NCBI GenBank assembly: GCA_902766435.1
Contig: CACXDM010000162.1
Span: 1 to 39,614 of the forward strand
From: an uncultured Erysipelotrichaceae bacterium
GTDB taxonomy: Bacteria; Bacillota_I; Bacilli_A; Erysipelotrichales; Erysipelotrichaceae
DNA length: 39,614 bases
Reading direction: 5' to 3'
Below are positions 1 to 8,227 of the stretch, piece by piece; the stretch's first letter is position 1, and every line of letters begins with the position of its first letter. The notes under the pieces are model-generated. The model worked only from the letters and a program-made list of their open reading frames with translations. It was not told where the DNA came from and searched no databases. A program made the position numbers and the translations under genes.

Positions 1-33
1 GATGCCGCAAGAGAAGGCGGACTGAAGTTCTGA
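1..33 (+). CDS. rplR: 50S ribosomal protein L18, C-terminal end only
   Basis: The first ten codons of the window read DAAREGGLKF and then stop at TGA. This matches the conserved C-terminus of ribosomal protein L18, and the position directly before rpsE is where rplR sits in the spc operon. Only the tail is visible, so nothing can be said about the rest of the protein. An SD (ggaaagg) for rpsE follows within 20 bases, consistent with one transcript. Confidence 0.85.
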   Translation, partial: DAAREGGLKF

Positions 34-53
34 GGAAAGGAGAGTAATACATA

Positions 54-572
54 ATGGCAAATGAACGCAGACCTTTCAGAAGGCGTGGACCTAAAGAGTT
101 CGAAGATGTAGTAGTCTCCATCAACCGTGTCAGCAAAACCGTCAAAGGTGGACGCAGAATGCGTTTCGCAGCACTTGTTGTTGTAGGCGATAAAAAAGGA
201 AGAGTCGGATTCGGCATGGGTAAGGCAGCAGAAGTTCCTGATGCAATCAAGAAGGCAACAGAAGCAGCTACCAAGTCCGTATTCAGAGTAAATCTTGTTG
301 AGGATAACAGAACGGTTCCTCATGCAGCAGTAGGCGTACACGGCGCAAGCCAGGTATTCCTCGCACCCGCTGCTCCCGGTACGGGAGTCATCGCCGGTGG
401 TGCTGTCCGTTCCATCCTTGAGCTTGCCGGCGTCAGTGATGTCCTTTCCAAGGTCATCGGAAGCCGTACACCGGTAAACGTTGTATATGCAACACTGGAC
501 GCGCTGAAGAGCATGCGTACAGTTGAGGAAGTTGCGAAGATCCGCGAAAAGAAAGTCGCTGAAATTCGATAA
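54..572 (+). CDS. rpsE: 30S ribosomal protein S5
   Basis: S5 is a small-subunit protein at the mRNA entry side and takes part in decoding accuracy. The 172-residue product has the family layout: a basic N-terminus, the double-stranded-RNA-binding-like domain (roughly residues 17-80, with [17 protein letters not shown]), and the C-terminal alpha/beta domain with the glycine-rich stretch [19 protein letters not shown]. Length is normal for Bacillota. The ATG follows an aaaggaga SD. The next gene is rplO after only 12 bases; rpmD (L30), which normally lies between rpsE and rplO, is absent. Confidence 0.97.
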   Translation: MANERRPFRRRGPKEFEDVVVSINRVSKTVKGGRRMRFAALVVVGDKKGRVGFGMGKAAEVPDAIKKATEAATKSVFRVNLVEDNRTVPHAAVGVHGASQVFLAPAAPGTGVIAGGAVRSILELAGVSDVLSKVIGSRTPVNVVYATLDALKSMRTVEEVAKIREKKVAEIR

Positions 573-584
573 GGAGGAACTCTG

Positions 585-1025
585 ATGAAACTGAATGAAA
601 TGAAGGCAGCAGACGGCGCGCGTTTCACATCCAAGAGAATCGGAAGAGGACAGGGATCAGGAAACGGCAAGACAGCCGGCAAGGGCCAGAAGGGTCAGAA
701 CTCCAGAAGCGGCGGAGGCGTCGCAATCGGTTTTGAAGGCGGACAGACACCGTTCTTCAAGAGAATGCCGAAGAGAGGATTTACGAATTTCACTCGTAAG
801 GAATATGCAATTGTAAATGTTGAAGATCTGAACAGATTCGAAGACGGTGCTACAGTTGACTTTACTGCTCTGAAGGCAGCCGGTCTGGTTAAGAAAGAAC
901 TCGATGGCCTGAAAGTCCTGGGCGGTGGAAAGCTTGAGAAGAATCTTACTGTTAAAGCTGATAAGTTCTCCAAGAGCGCGCAGAAGGCTATTGAAGAAGC
1001 AGGCGGAAAAGCAGAGGTAATCTGA
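585..1025 (+). CDS. rplO: 50S ribosomal protein L15
   Basis: L15 is a late-assembling large-subunit protein that binds 23S rRNA. The product has 146 residues with the typical glycine/lysine-rich extended N-terminal arm ([17 protein letters not shown], about residues 21-37), followed by [18 protein letters not shown] and a globular C-terminal domain ([15 protein letters not shown]). A strong aaggagg SD lies between the rpsE stop and the ATG. It is followed two bases later by secY, so translational coupling is likely. Confidence 0.97.
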   Translation: MKLNEMKAADGARFTSKRIGRGQGSGNGKTAGKGQKGQNSRSGGGVAIGFEGGQTPFFKRMPKRGFTNFTRKEYAIVNVEDLNRFEDGATVDFTALKAAGLVKKELDGLKVLGGGKLEKNLTVKADKFSKSAQKAIEEAGGKAEVI

Positions 1026-1027
1026 CC

Positions 1028-2311
1028 ATGATGCAGACGTTCGCCAGCATGTTCAAGAATAAGGAGATCCGCAATAAGATCCTCTTCACTCTGGCAATGC
1101 TGTTGATCTATCGCATCGGTTCAGCAATTCCGGTTCCGGGTGTAGACGCTTCTGCACTCGCAGCACAGATCGCCGACAACTCCCTGCTCAGCATGATGAA
1201 CCTGCTGGGCGGCGGAGCTCTGGAAAGATTATCTGTATTTGCGATGGGTGTTTCCCCGTATATTACCGCCAGCATTATCATCCAGCTGTTAAGTATGGAT
1301 GTCATACCTGCTCTGACCGAGTATACAAAATCCGGTCAGACAGGTAGAATGAAGATAGAAAAGATCACCCGTTATCTCGGTGTCGTTCTTGCGTTTGTAC
1401 AGGCATATTCGCTTGTATACTCGTTTGACAGACAGTATCAGATTCTGGAAAACAATTCGGTTTCCGGTTATTTGTTCACTGCAACCGTCATGACAGCAGG
1501 TACGATGTTCCTGATCTGGATCGGTGATAAGATCTCTGTCAGGGGTATCGGCAACGGTCTTTCCATTATTATCTTCGCAGGTATTGTATCGAATATGCCC
1601 GCATCCTTCGTTCAGGTCTATACGATCCTGACAGGCGGCGCATCGCAGGGTGAAGTATTCAACGGCGTACTGCTGTTTGTACTCTACTGTCTGCTCTATC
1701 TGGCCGTGATCATCTTCGTAATCATTATGGAGACGGCAGTCAGAAAGATTCCGATCCAGTACACGAACAGTTCAGGTATCCGCGGCGGCAGCGATATCAC
1801 ATATCTCCCGTTCAAGATCAACAGTGCATCGGTAATTCCGGTTATCTTCGCACAGTCAATCATGACGGCGCCGCAGATTATTATCAGTTTCTTCAATACG
1901 GATCTGTATAATAAACTGAACAGTTTCCTTTCACTGAACAAGCCGCTCGGACTTGCAATCTATGCATGTCTGACAGTTCTGTTCACATTCTTCTATACCG
2001 ATCTGCAGGTGGATCCTGATCAGGTTGCCGAAAACCTCGGTAAATCCGGAGCGTATATTCCGGGTATCCGTCCGGGTTCGGAAACAAGAAGGTACCTGCA
2101 TAAGGTAATCAACCGTATCACAGTTCTCGGAGCAGCTGCGCTGACAATTATTGCGGTCATCCCGTATCTGCTTCCAATGTTCACCAGTCTGCCGACATCT
2201 ACCGCGATCGGAGGTACCGGTATCATCATCGTAGTCGGTGTTGCGATGGAAACATTCAACCAGCTGAAAGGTCAGCTGACGCAGAAGCAGTATCATGGTT
2301 TCTTAGGATAA
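1028..2311 (+). CDS. secY: Protein translocase subunit SecY
   Basis: SecY forms the channel of the SecYEG translocon in the cytoplasmic membrane. The 427-residue product has about ten hydrophobic segments, the plug region near AIPVPGVDASAL, the family signature IRGIGNGLSIIIFAG (about residues 173-187), and the large cytoplasmic loop with YTNSSGIRGG...YLPFKIN. Two ATG codons are adjacent at 1028 and 1031, so either methionine could be the start. It lies in the conserved position between rplO and adk, with a two-base gap to rplO. Confidence 0.97.
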   Translation: MMQTFASMFKNKEIRNKILFTLAMLLIYRIGSAIPVPGVDASALAAQIADNSLLSMMNLLGGGALERLSVFAMGVSPYITASIIIQLLSMDVIPALTEYTKSGQTGRMKIEKITRYLGVVLAFVQAYSLVYSFDRQYQILENNSVSGYLFTATVMTAGTMFLIWIGDKISVRGIGNGLSIIIFAGIVSNMPASFVQVYTILTGGASQGEVFNGVLLFVLYCLLYLAVIIFVIIMETAVRKIPIQYTNSSGIRGGSDITYLPFKINSASVIPVIFAQSIMTAPQIIISFFNTDLYNKLNSFLSLNKPLGLAIYACLTVLFTFFYTDLQVDPDQVAENLGKSGAYIPGIRPGSETRRYLHKVINRITVLGAAALTIIAVIPYLLPMFTSLPTSTAIGGTGIIIVVGVAMETFNQLKGQLTQKQYHGFLG

Positions 2312-2335
2312 TCGAAACCGAGAAAGGAAAGGATA

Positions 2336-2986
2336 ATGAATATTCTGATCATGGGTCCGGCAGGAGCAGGAAAGGGCACAATGTCCGATCTGATCCTCAA
2401 GGAATACGACATCCCGCATATTTCCACGGGTGACATGCTCCGTGAAAATGTGAGGAACAACACAGAGCTTGGCATAGAGGCAAAGTCCTATATGGAGGCC
2501 GGGAAATTGGTACCGGATGATGTCATCAATGCCATGGTTGAGAAGAGACTTCAGGAGCCTGACTGCCAGAAAGGCTACCTGCTGGACGGATTCCCCCGTA
2601 CACTGGTACAGGCAGAGGCATTCTCTGAAATCGCTGACAAGATCGGCAAACCGGTCGAGTCTGTTATCGCACTTGAAGTAGATTTTGAGATTCTGAAAGA
2701 ACGCATTACGGGAAGACGTATCTGCCCGAAGTGCGGCGCCATCTATCATATTAAGAACCATCCCAGCAAGGTCGAAGGCATCTGTGATGACTGCGGCGCT
2801 GAGCTCACACAGAGAAAGGACGATACAGTCGAACAGCTGACAGTCCGTATGGAAGAATATGATAAGAGCACAAAGCCGGTAATTGATTTCTATGAAGGAA
2901 AGGGTGTTGTCACTCATATCAATGCGGCTCAGAAACCGGATGTTGTATTTGGTGAAATTAAAGAGGCTTTAGGAAAAATTGCTTAA
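2336..2986 (+). CDS. adk: Adenylate kinase, zinc-binding lid type
   Basis: Cytosolic enzyme interconverting ATP + AMP and two ADP. The 216-residue product has the P-loop GPAGAGKGT at residues 7-15, the AMP-binding STGDMLR motif at about 30-36, LLDGFPRT at about 82-89, and a long-form lid carrying four cysteines (C130, C133, C150, C153; CPKCG and CDDCG), the usual structural zinc site of Gram-positive enzymes. The ATG follows an agaaaggaaagg SD. In most Bacillota map lies next in this operon; here infA follows directly after a GC-rich hairpin. Confidence 0.97.
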   Translation: MNILIMGPAGAGKGTMSDLILKEYDIPHISTGDMLRENVRNNTELGIEAKSYMEAGKLVPDDVINAMVEKRLQEPDCQKGYLLDGFPRTLVQAEAFSEIADKIGKPVESVIALEVDFEILKERITGRRICPKCGAIYHIKNHPSKVEGICDDCGAELTQRKDDTVEQLTVRMEEYDKSTKPVIDFYEGKGVVTHINAAQKPDVVFGEIKEALGKIA

Positions 2987-2998
2987 GCTGAAATCTTT

Positions 2999-3038
2999 GG
3001 CCGGGAAGGGAGAATCATCCCCCTTCCCCGGTCTTATT
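2999..3038 (+). terminator. GC-rich hairpin between adk and infA
   Basis: A strong near-perfect stem (ggccgggaaggg against cccttccccggtc, one bulged C) begins 13 bases after the adk stop. It is followed by tcttatt, a poor U-tract. It could be a leaky terminator separating the adk end of the operon from infA, or a processing or stabilising hairpin. Its position replaces the map gene usually found here. Confidence 0.5.
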
Positions 3039-3055
3039 GAAGAAAGAGAGAGTTA

Positions 3056-3274
3056 ATGAGTAAACAGGATGTCATTGAAATTGATGGTATCGTAGAGGAA
3101 ACACTTCCTAATGCCAATTTCAAGGTGAAACTTCAGAATGGTCATGAGATCCGAGCCCACGTTGCTGGTAAAATCCGTATGAATTACATTCGCATTTTAC
3201 CGGGAGATCGGGTCACAGTTGAAATTTCGCCTTATGATTTAACACGTGGGCGTATAACCTACAGACACAAATAA
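3056..3274 (+). CDS. infA: Translation initiation factor IF-1
   Basis: IF-1 binds the A site of the 30S subunit during initiation. The 72-residue product is full length for the family and shows the S1-like OB fold: [17 protein letters not shown], the [17 protein letters not shown] motif and the terminal GRITYRHK. The ATG at 3056 is preceded only by a purine-rich run (agaaagagagag), a weaker SD than its neighbours have. rpmJ follows after 18 bases. Confidence 0.97.
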   Translation: MSKQDVIEIDGIVEETLPNANFKVKLQNGHEIRAHVAGKIRMNYIRILPGDRVTVEISPYDLTRGRITYRHK

Positions 3275-3292
3275 GTCGAGGAGGCAAATGAA

Positions 3293-3406
3293 ATGAAAGT
3301 TAGACCGTCAGTAAAACCAATTTGTGATAAGTGCAGAGTGATCAAGCGCAGAGGCGTTGTCATGGTAATCTGCTCAAACCCGAAGCATAAGCAGAGACAG
3401 GGTTAA
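3293..3406 (+). CDS. rpmJ: 50S ribosomal protein L36
   Basis: L36 is the smallest ribosomal protein and folds around one zinc ion. The 37-residue reading frame starts MKVRPSVKP and keeps the zinc ligands C11, C14, C27 and H32 ([15 protein letters not shown]), so it is the C+ zinc-binding form. The correct start is the second ATG of a close pair: the ATG at 3288 gives only Met-Lys-stop. The SD gaggagg precedes it. The position between infA and rpsM is canonical. Confidence 0.96.
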   Translation: MKVRPSVKPICDKCRVIKRRGVVMVICSNPKHKQRQG

Positions 3407-3425
3407 TCAGGAGGAATAAGAAAAT

Positions 3426-3791
3426 ATGGCTCGTATTGCTGGTGTAGATATTCCGCGTAATAAGTGCGTAGGCGTATCTCTTACATATATTTACGGTATC
3501 GGCCCGACAACAGCGAAAAAGATTCTCGCAGCTTGCGGCATCGATGAAACCATCCGTGTCAAAGATCTGACAGACGCTCAGGAAACTGCAATCCGTCAGC
3601 AGGTCGACTCGATCAAGACAGAGGGTGACCTCCGTCGTGAAAGAGCTCTTGATATCAAGAGACTGATGGAAATCGGAAGCTATCGCGGACTTCGTCACAG
3701 AAGAAGCCTGCCGGTACACGGTCAGCGTACACGTACAAACGCACGCACGAGAAAAGGTCCGCGTCGTACAGTCGCGAACAAGAAGAAGTAA
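3426..3791 (+). CDS. rpsM: 30S ribosomal protein S13
   Basis: S13 lies in the 30S head and contacts the P-site tRNA and the intersubunit bridges. The 121-residue product begins [13 protein letters not shown], has the helix-turn-helix-like [12 protein letters not shown] segment and ends in the basic tail with [16 protein letters not shown] and [13 protein letters not shown]. The SD aggagg precedes the ATG and rpsK follows after 13 bases. Confidence 0.97.
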   Translation: MARIAGVDIPRNKCVGVSLTYIYGIGPTTAKKILAACGIDETIRVKDLTDAQETAIRQQVDSIKTEGDLRRERALDIKRLMEIGSYRGLRHRRSLPVHGQRTRTNARTRKGPRRTVANKKK

Positions 3792-3804
3792 TTAGGAGGA
3801 CGAT

Positions 3805-4209
3805 ATGGCAGCTAATAAACAGAAGAGAGGTACTGCGGTTCGTAAGAAGAAAGTCCGCAGAAATGTCGCCAAAGGCGTTGCACATATTCATTCAACATTT
3901 AACAACACGATCGTCACAGTCAGTGATGAAGCAGGAAACGTTATTTCCTGGAGTTCTGCAGGAGCACTCGGTTACAGAGGTTCCCGTAAGTCCACTCCGT
4001 ATGTTGCACAGCTCTGTGCTGAAGCAGCAGCGAAATCCGCTGTACAGCAGGGTATGAAGAGTGTTGAAGTTAATGTTAAGGGTCCGGGTGCCGGCCGTGA
4101 AGCAGCTGTTCGTGCACTGCAGACAGCAGGTCTTGAGATCACAGTCATTAACGATGTTACACCGATCCCTCACAACGGATGCCGTCCGCCGAAGAGACCG
4201 CGTGGTTAA
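3805..4209 (+). CDS. rpsK: 30S ribosomal protein S11
   Basis: S11 is part of the 30S platform near the mRNA exit. The 134-residue product shows [16 protein letters not shown], the [14 protein letters not shown]-like segment (here [14 protein letters not shown]) and the conserved end [15 protein letters not shown]. The ATG follows an aggagg SD. It is preceded by rpsM and followed by rpoA, the standard alpha-operon order; rpsD is not between them, as in many Bacillota. Confidence 0.97.
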   Translation: MAANKQKRGTAVRKKKVRRNVAKGVAHIHSTFNNTIVTVSDEAGNVISWSSAGALGYRGSRKSTPYVAQLCAEAAAKSAVQQGMKSVEVNVKGPGAGREAAVRALQTAGLEITVINDVTPIPHNGCRPPKRPRG

Positions 4210-4233
4210 TTGAGAGAACAGGAGGATTGTTGC

Positions 4234-5193
4234 ATGCAGAAATTTGAACGCGCCGATTTTGAAGTACAGGAATACGTAGAGTCTGAAAATTACGGTAAGT
4301 TTGTTCTTTCTCCGCTGGAGAGAGGTTTTGGTACAACGATCGGGAATGCGCTCCGCAGAGTCCTGCTTTCCTCCCTGCCGGGAGCAGCGGTATTCTCCAT
4401 CAAGGTTGACGGAGTTTACCACGAGTTCACATCGATCCCGGGTGTTAGAGAAGATGTCACTATGATCATCCTTCAGCTGAAGAAGCTGATCATGAAGATT
4501 GAGGATGATGAAATCTATAATCTGCAGATCTCTGCAAAGGGACCCTGCACCGTGACTGCCGGTGATATTATCTGTCCGGCACAGGTAGAGATCCTGAACA
4601 AAGATCTTGAGATTGCGCATCTTGAACAGGGTGTCAGCCTCGAAATGGAACTCAAGGCTAAGAACGGACGCGGATACGTCAGTTCCGATGACAACAAGCG
4701 CGAAAATCAGAACAGTTCACAGGGTATCGGAACGGTTTACACTGATTCGATCTATACACCGATTGAAAAGATATCCTACAATGTTGAACCCGCCCGTGTT
4801 GGACAGGATGTTAAGTATGACAGCTTGGAAATGGAGATTTGGACAGACGGTTCGATCACTCCGCAGAAAGCACTGGCAATGGCAGCTAAGATCCTGATTG
4901 ATCATCTGGATATCATCTCCGGTATCAACGAAGATGTTCTGAATATGGACGATGTCATTAAGGAAGGTACAACAGAGCAGCCGAACAAGGGACAGCAGAT
5001 GATGATCGAAGATCTTGATCTGTCCGTACGTTCCTATAACTGCCTGAAGCGTGCCGGCATTCAGACTGTCGAAGAATTGACACAGAAGACCGAGGATGAA
5101 ATGATGAGAGTCCGTAACCTCGGTAAGAAATCTCTCAAAGAGGTAAAGGACAAGCTCATCGAACTCGGACTTGGATTTAAGTCCTTTGATTAA
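4234..5193 (+). CDS. rpoA: DNA-directed RNA polymerase alpha subunit
   Basis: The alpha subunit dimerises to nucleate RNA polymerase assembly and its C-terminal domain contacts UP elements and activators. The 319-residue product has the N-terminal assembly domain (YGKFVLSPLERGFGTTIGNALRRVLLSSLPG) and, after a linker near residue 235, the C-terminal domain with SVRSYNCLKRAGIQTVEEL and MRVRNLGKKSLKEV. I chose ATG 4234 because it has an aggagg SD nine bases upstream and gives the family N-terminus MQKFERADF. The reading frame remains open to a TTG at 4210, but that start has no SD. Confidence 0.97.
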   Translation: MQKFERADFEVQEYVESENYGKFVLSPLERGFGTTIGNALRRVLLSSLPGAAVFSIKVDGVYHEFTSIPGVREDVTMIILQLKKLIMKIEDDEIYNLQISAKGPCTVTAGDIICPAQVEILNKDLEIAHLEQGVSLEMELKAKNGRGYVSSDDNKRENQNSSQGIGTVYTDSIYTPIEKISYNVEPARVGQDVKYDSLEMEIWTDGSITPQKALAMAAKILIDHLDIISGINEDVLNMDDVIKEGTTEQPNKGQQMMIEDLDLSVRSYNCLKRAGIQTVEELTQKTEDEMMRVRNLGKKSLKEVKDKLIELGLGFKSFD

Positions 5194-5209
5194 TTGGAGG
5201 AAATGAAAT

Positions 5210-5572
5210 ATGTGGAATCGTAGATTTGGAAGAACAGCCGACCATCGTAAGGCTATGCTTAGAAACCTCGCTACATCTGTTATTCTTTACGGTAAGGTAG
5301 AGACAACAGAGGCGAAGGCAAAAGATTTGCGTTCTGTTGTAGATGAACTGATCACACTCGGTAAGAAGGGTGATCTCGCTTCCCGCCGCAGAGCTGCGGC
5401 ATATATCCGCAACGTAGTAGCGGATGAAGCAACACAGCAGACTGTACTGCAGAAGCTGTTTGATGAGGTTGCTCCAAAGTATAAGGACCGCACCGGCGGC
5501 TACACACGTGTTGTCAAGACAGGACAGCGCCGTGGTGATGCTGCACCGATGGCATTCATCGAACTGGTTTAA
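5210..5572 (+). CDS. rplQ: 50S ribosomal protein L17
   Basis: L17 is a large-subunit protein near the exit tunnel. The 120-residue product begins [21 protein letters not shown] and ends [20 protein letters not shown], both hallmarks of the bacterial family. A strong ggagg SD precedes the ATG. It is the last gene of the ribosomal cluster and is followed eleven bases later by a rho-independent terminator. Confidence 0.97.
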   Translation: MWNRRFGRTADHRKAMLRNLATSVILYGKVETTEAKAKDLRSVVDELITLGKKGDLASRRRAAAYIRNVVADEATQQTVLQKLFDEVAPKYKDRTGGYTRVVKTGQRRGDAAPMAFIELV

Positions 5573-5582
5573 TCACTTACGC

Positions 5583-5619
5583 AAGACCTGTATGCATATG
5601 GTACAGGTCTTCTTTTTTT
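5583..5619 (+). terminator. Rho-independent terminator after rplQ
   Basis: A perfect 10-bp stem (aagacctgta with tacaggtctt) and nine-base loop are followed by ctttttttg. It ends the alpha operon. The SD of the next gene starts at once after the T-run, leaving no space for a separate promoter. Confidence 0.9.
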
Positions 5620-5630
5620 GGAGGCAGGCA

Positions 5631-6719
5631 ATGAAATACGGCGAAACAGTTGAAGTCAGCAGAGCAGTAAGAAATCACTTCGGGCTTACTGCAAAAGGCA
5701 GGGAAGATCCTGTTGTCAGGAAATGGCTCAGAGATACGGACCCCAGGTGTCTGATTGTTCTTCTGATTGACGCAATGGGAACGAGTATTCTGGAAAAGCA
5801 TCTGGACAAGGATGATTTTTTCCGCAGGAATACCGTCAAAAGCATAGCGGCAGTATTTCCGCCTACCACGACTGCTTCCGTAACTTCGATCGTGACTGGG
5901 AAGTATCCTTGTGAAACAGCCTGGATGGGATGGAATCAGTATTTCCCGGAAATAGATGACAATGTCATTATGTTTCTCGGAAAGAGCATGTACGGATATA
6001 AAGAATACGGATCCTATCCGGAAGAGATGTTTCCGGCTGAATATCAGTTTGAAACAATGCGGAAAATGGGGATAAAAGCCGATTCTGTCTGGCCGCGCTG
6101 GGGAGAAGCACATCCGTCGGAGACGATTGAGGAAATGGCGGAGAATATCCTGAAGCTGGCAGATGATCCGGATATGGAATATATCTATGCCTATTGGGAT
6201 GAATTTGATTCACTGCTCCACCGGACCGGTCCTTCAGCTGCTGAAGCGGGAAGCGAACTGCGGCATATCCAGAGTGTGATTGAACATATGACTGAACGGC
6301 TGCCGGAAGACTGCGCGCTGATGGTCATTGCCGATCACAGCCAGATTGACATTACGACACGGCGTCTTGACGAGGATTCGGAAATCTGTGAGATGCTCGA
6401 ACATGATCCCGCGCTTGAACCGAGAACGATTGCCTTTTATGTCAGACCTGAATACAGAGAAAGGTTTCCGGAAGTATTCACGGAACGCTATGGCGATATA
6501 TACCGTCTGTATTCAAAGGAAGAAGTGCTTAAGAAGCATCTTTTCGGTGAAGGACCTGAGAACCCGGGATACGCGCAGTTTATCGGAGATTTTCTGGCGG
6601 TTGCCTATACGCCGGTTACTCTTTGCTGGAAACGCCCGGGTGGGAAAGGCGATCACGCGGGAGGAATGGAAGAAGAGGCATATGTTCCTCTGATTTTGAT
6701 TCCTTATGTTGAATCATGA
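5631..6719 (+). CDS. Alkaline-phosphatase-superfamily phosphodiesterase/nucleotide pyrophosphatase
   Basis: A predicted two-metal phosphohydrolase of the type I phosphodiesterase/nucleotide pyrophosphatase branch; substrate unknown. The 362-residue product has the superfamily metal and nucleophile pattern: LIDAMG (D47), the nucleophile-threonine region PPTTTAS (T79-T81), DEFDSLLH (D193, H197), IADHSQ (D235, H236) and GDHAGG (H342). No signal peptide is visible, so it is probably cytoplasmic. The ATG at 5631 has a ggaggcagg SD; the frame extends upstream into rplQ without any SD. The gene begins just after the rplQ terminator, so it may depend on read-through or on a promoter inside rplQ. The next gene may overlap it by four bases. 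Confidence 0.82.
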   Translation: MKYGETVEVSRAVRNHFGLTAKGREDPVVRKWLRDTDPRCLIVLLIDAMGTSILEKHLDKDDFFRRNTVKSIAAVFPPTTTASVTSIVTGKYPCETAWMGWNQYFPEIDDNVIMFLGKSMYGYKEYGSYPEEMFPAEYQFETMRKMGIKADSVWPRWGEAHPSETIEEMAENILKLADDPDMEYIYAYWDEFDSLLHRTGPSAAEAGSELRHIQSVIEHMTERLPEDCALMVIADHSQIDITTRRLDEDSEICEMLEHDPALEPRTIAFYVRPEYRERFPEVFTERYGDIYRLYSKEEVLKKHLFGEGPENPGYAQFIGDFLAVAYTPVTLCWKRPGGKGDHAGGMEEEAYVPLILIPYVES

Positions 6720-6735
6720 GAAAGACTGATATAAT
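6709..6735 (+). promoter_or_regulatory. Putative sigma-A promoter placed for a leaderless lipoprotein mRNA
   Basis: TTGAAT (6709-6714) and a perfect TATAAT (6730-6735) are separated by 15 bases, overlapping the end of the phosphodiesterase gene. The ATG at 6743 lies seven bases after the -10 box, where transcription would start, and no SD precedes it. The short spacer lowers confidence. Confidence 0.4.
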
Positions 6736-6742
6736 AGTAGCC

Positions 6743-7948
6743 ATGGTTAAGAAAAGATGGATTGCTGTCTTATGTCTGATGCTGGCAGGATGTGCCGGTA
6801 CGGCGCCTTCCGGTTCCGTGACTGCCGCCTCTGCTTCCGCATCCGAAACGGCAGCTGAAGATACATATGACGCTTATCTGAAAGCGAATCAGAACCGGGT
6901 GTCCGCGGATTCATACACGGCTTCCGTCAGGAGTTCGTACCGGATGAAGTTCAGTGATGAAACATATGATGTCTATGGTATGGACGGCGTACTGGAGATC
7001 ATGAATCTCTCAGCAGATCCGACTGCCCATATTGAGCAGCATTTTGACTCAAACGGCATGGCTTCATCCATAGACGGTTACTATTACGGCGGCAGGCTTT
7101 ACAACACATACAACGGTGTGAAATACTATGAGGACCTTTCGCTTCAGGATCTGAAGGGATTGATGCTGGTGCCGATGGATCCGGCAGTCATGATGCAGGA
7201 TGAACTGAATTCGGTTACCGTGAATACGGATGAGCAGGGGAACACTTCCTATGTGCTTGTTCCGAAAGATCCGGCTTCACTGTTTTCCGGAAGATATGAC
7301 TTCCATGATCTGGGCGGATATGATGATTTTGAAGTGAAAAGCGCCGCGGTCACGGACACATTTGATCAGGCAGGTCACTTCATTTCGGAAAAGGCGGAGT
7401 TTCTGGTCAGTTTCTCCTATCAGGGTGAAGTGATTGAAACGGAATACACGGGTATCATCGAGTATATTCTGCCGGACGAAACAGTGGTTGCAATCAGCGA
7501 TGAGCAGAAAGCTGAACATGCCGAATATGTCAGTGTTCCGGAAATTGATACTGAGGCAATCGAAACAATGACGGTTGATGATGACAGTCCGGAAGCGACG
7601 GTTGCGGATACATTCCGCAAAAGACTTGTCTCACGTCTGAATTATACAGAGACATCCGACGGAATTTACCGGGTGGAATTCAACGGCACCGAGGCATATG
7701 TCATTAATTTCAACAACTCAACATTTGAGTATTCCAATTATTCAATTGTCTATTCATACAGCTGGAAAGGCGATGTTGGCAGTATGGGAGGCTGTACCTA
7801 TCAGTTTGCCGCAGATACGTCATCCAGCGGATGCGAAGACACTACCGTGGAGACAATCCGGAATGTAAAGAAATTCTTACAGATGGAGTTGTATTACTGC
7901 GGACTGTCACTGAACGATTTACAGAACGAAACAAATCAGGAGGGTTGA
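6743..7948 (+). CDS. Predicted lipoprotein of unknown function
   Basis: I do not recognise a family. From ATG 6743 the product has 401 residues: a lysine/arginine-rich n-region (VKKRW), a hydrophobic core and the lipobox LAGC, so it should be exported and lipid-anchored. A serine/alanine-rich linker follows, then a large acidic domain rich in Tyr, Asp and Thr without obvious repeats; one Cys pair (GGCTY and SGCED) near the C-terminus could form a disulfide. An alternative ATG at 6716 overlaps the previous stop but adds nine residues ahead of the signal peptide, and neither start has an SD. The downstream ACT gene begins two bases after this stop, so the two are probably co-transcribed. Confidence 0.75.
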   Translation: MVKKRWIAVLCLMLAGCAGTAPSGSVTAASASASETAAEDTYDAYLKANQNRVSADSYTASVRSSYRMKFSDETYDVYGMDGVLEIMNLSADPTAHIEQHFDSNGMASSIDGYYYGGRLYNTYNGVKYYEDLSLQDLKGLMLVPMDPAVMMQDELNSVTVNTDEQGNTSYVLVPKDPASLFSGRYDFHDLGGYDDFEVKSAAVTDTFDQAGHFISEKAEFLVSFSYQGEVIETEYTGIIEYILPDETVVAISDEQKAEHAEYVSVPEIDTEAIETMTVDDDSPEATVADTFRKRLVSRLNYTETSDGIYRVEFNGTEAYVINFNNSTFEYSNYSIVYSYSWKGDVGSMGGCTYQFAADTSSSGCEDTTVETIRNVKKFLQMELYYCGLSLNDLQNETNQEG

Positions 7949-7949
7949 G

Positions 7950-8219
7950 ATGAGAGCAGTCATTTCCGTAGTAGGCAAAGACAGACCCGGCATACTTGCG
8001 TTTGTCGCGAACAATTGTGCCGTCAGAAATATCAATATCGTTGATGTAACACAGAAGGTTCTGCAGGATCTGTTTACCATGATCATGATCGTTGATATTC
8101 CCGAAGATCTGGATAACTTTCATAAAGTGGCGGATGAGATGGAACATGAGGGCGATGCAGAAGGCCTGAAGATCCATGTCATGCACGAAGATATTTTCAA
8201 TGCGATGCATACAATCTAG
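7950..8219 (+). CDS. ACT domain protein, UPF0237 family
   Basis: A stand-alone ACT domain of 89 residues. ACT domains usually bind amino acids or other small ligands. The N-terminus [20 protein letters not shown] carries the DRPGI-type turn, followed by the second strand and helix ([11 protein letters not shown]) typical of UPF0237. It has an aggaggg SD inside the end of the lipoprotein gene and is followed eight bases later by a UPF0210 gene. The UPF0237-UPF0210 pairing recurs in many bacteria and suggests that the ACT protein senses a ligand for its neighbour; the ligand is unknown. Confidence 0.9.
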   Translation: MRAVISVVGKDRPGILAFVANNCAVRNINIVDVTQKVLQDLFTMIMIVDIPEDLDNFHKVADEMEHEGDAEGLKIHVMHEDIFNAMHTI

Positions 8220-8227
8220 GGGCGGCT

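Noticed and set aside
3288-3296. ATG at 3288 as the rpmJ start
   Set aside because: It is followed by a stop after one codon; the L36 frame starts at 3293.
3892-4620. A 242-codon frame antisense to rpsK and rpoA
   Set aside because: It covers essential conserved genes and has no recognisable feature of its own.
5424-5630. Upstream extension of the phosphodiesterase gene into rplQ
   Set aside because: The frame is open, but the extension overlaps rplQ and its terminator, has no SD, and resembles no family; ATG 5631 has a good SD.
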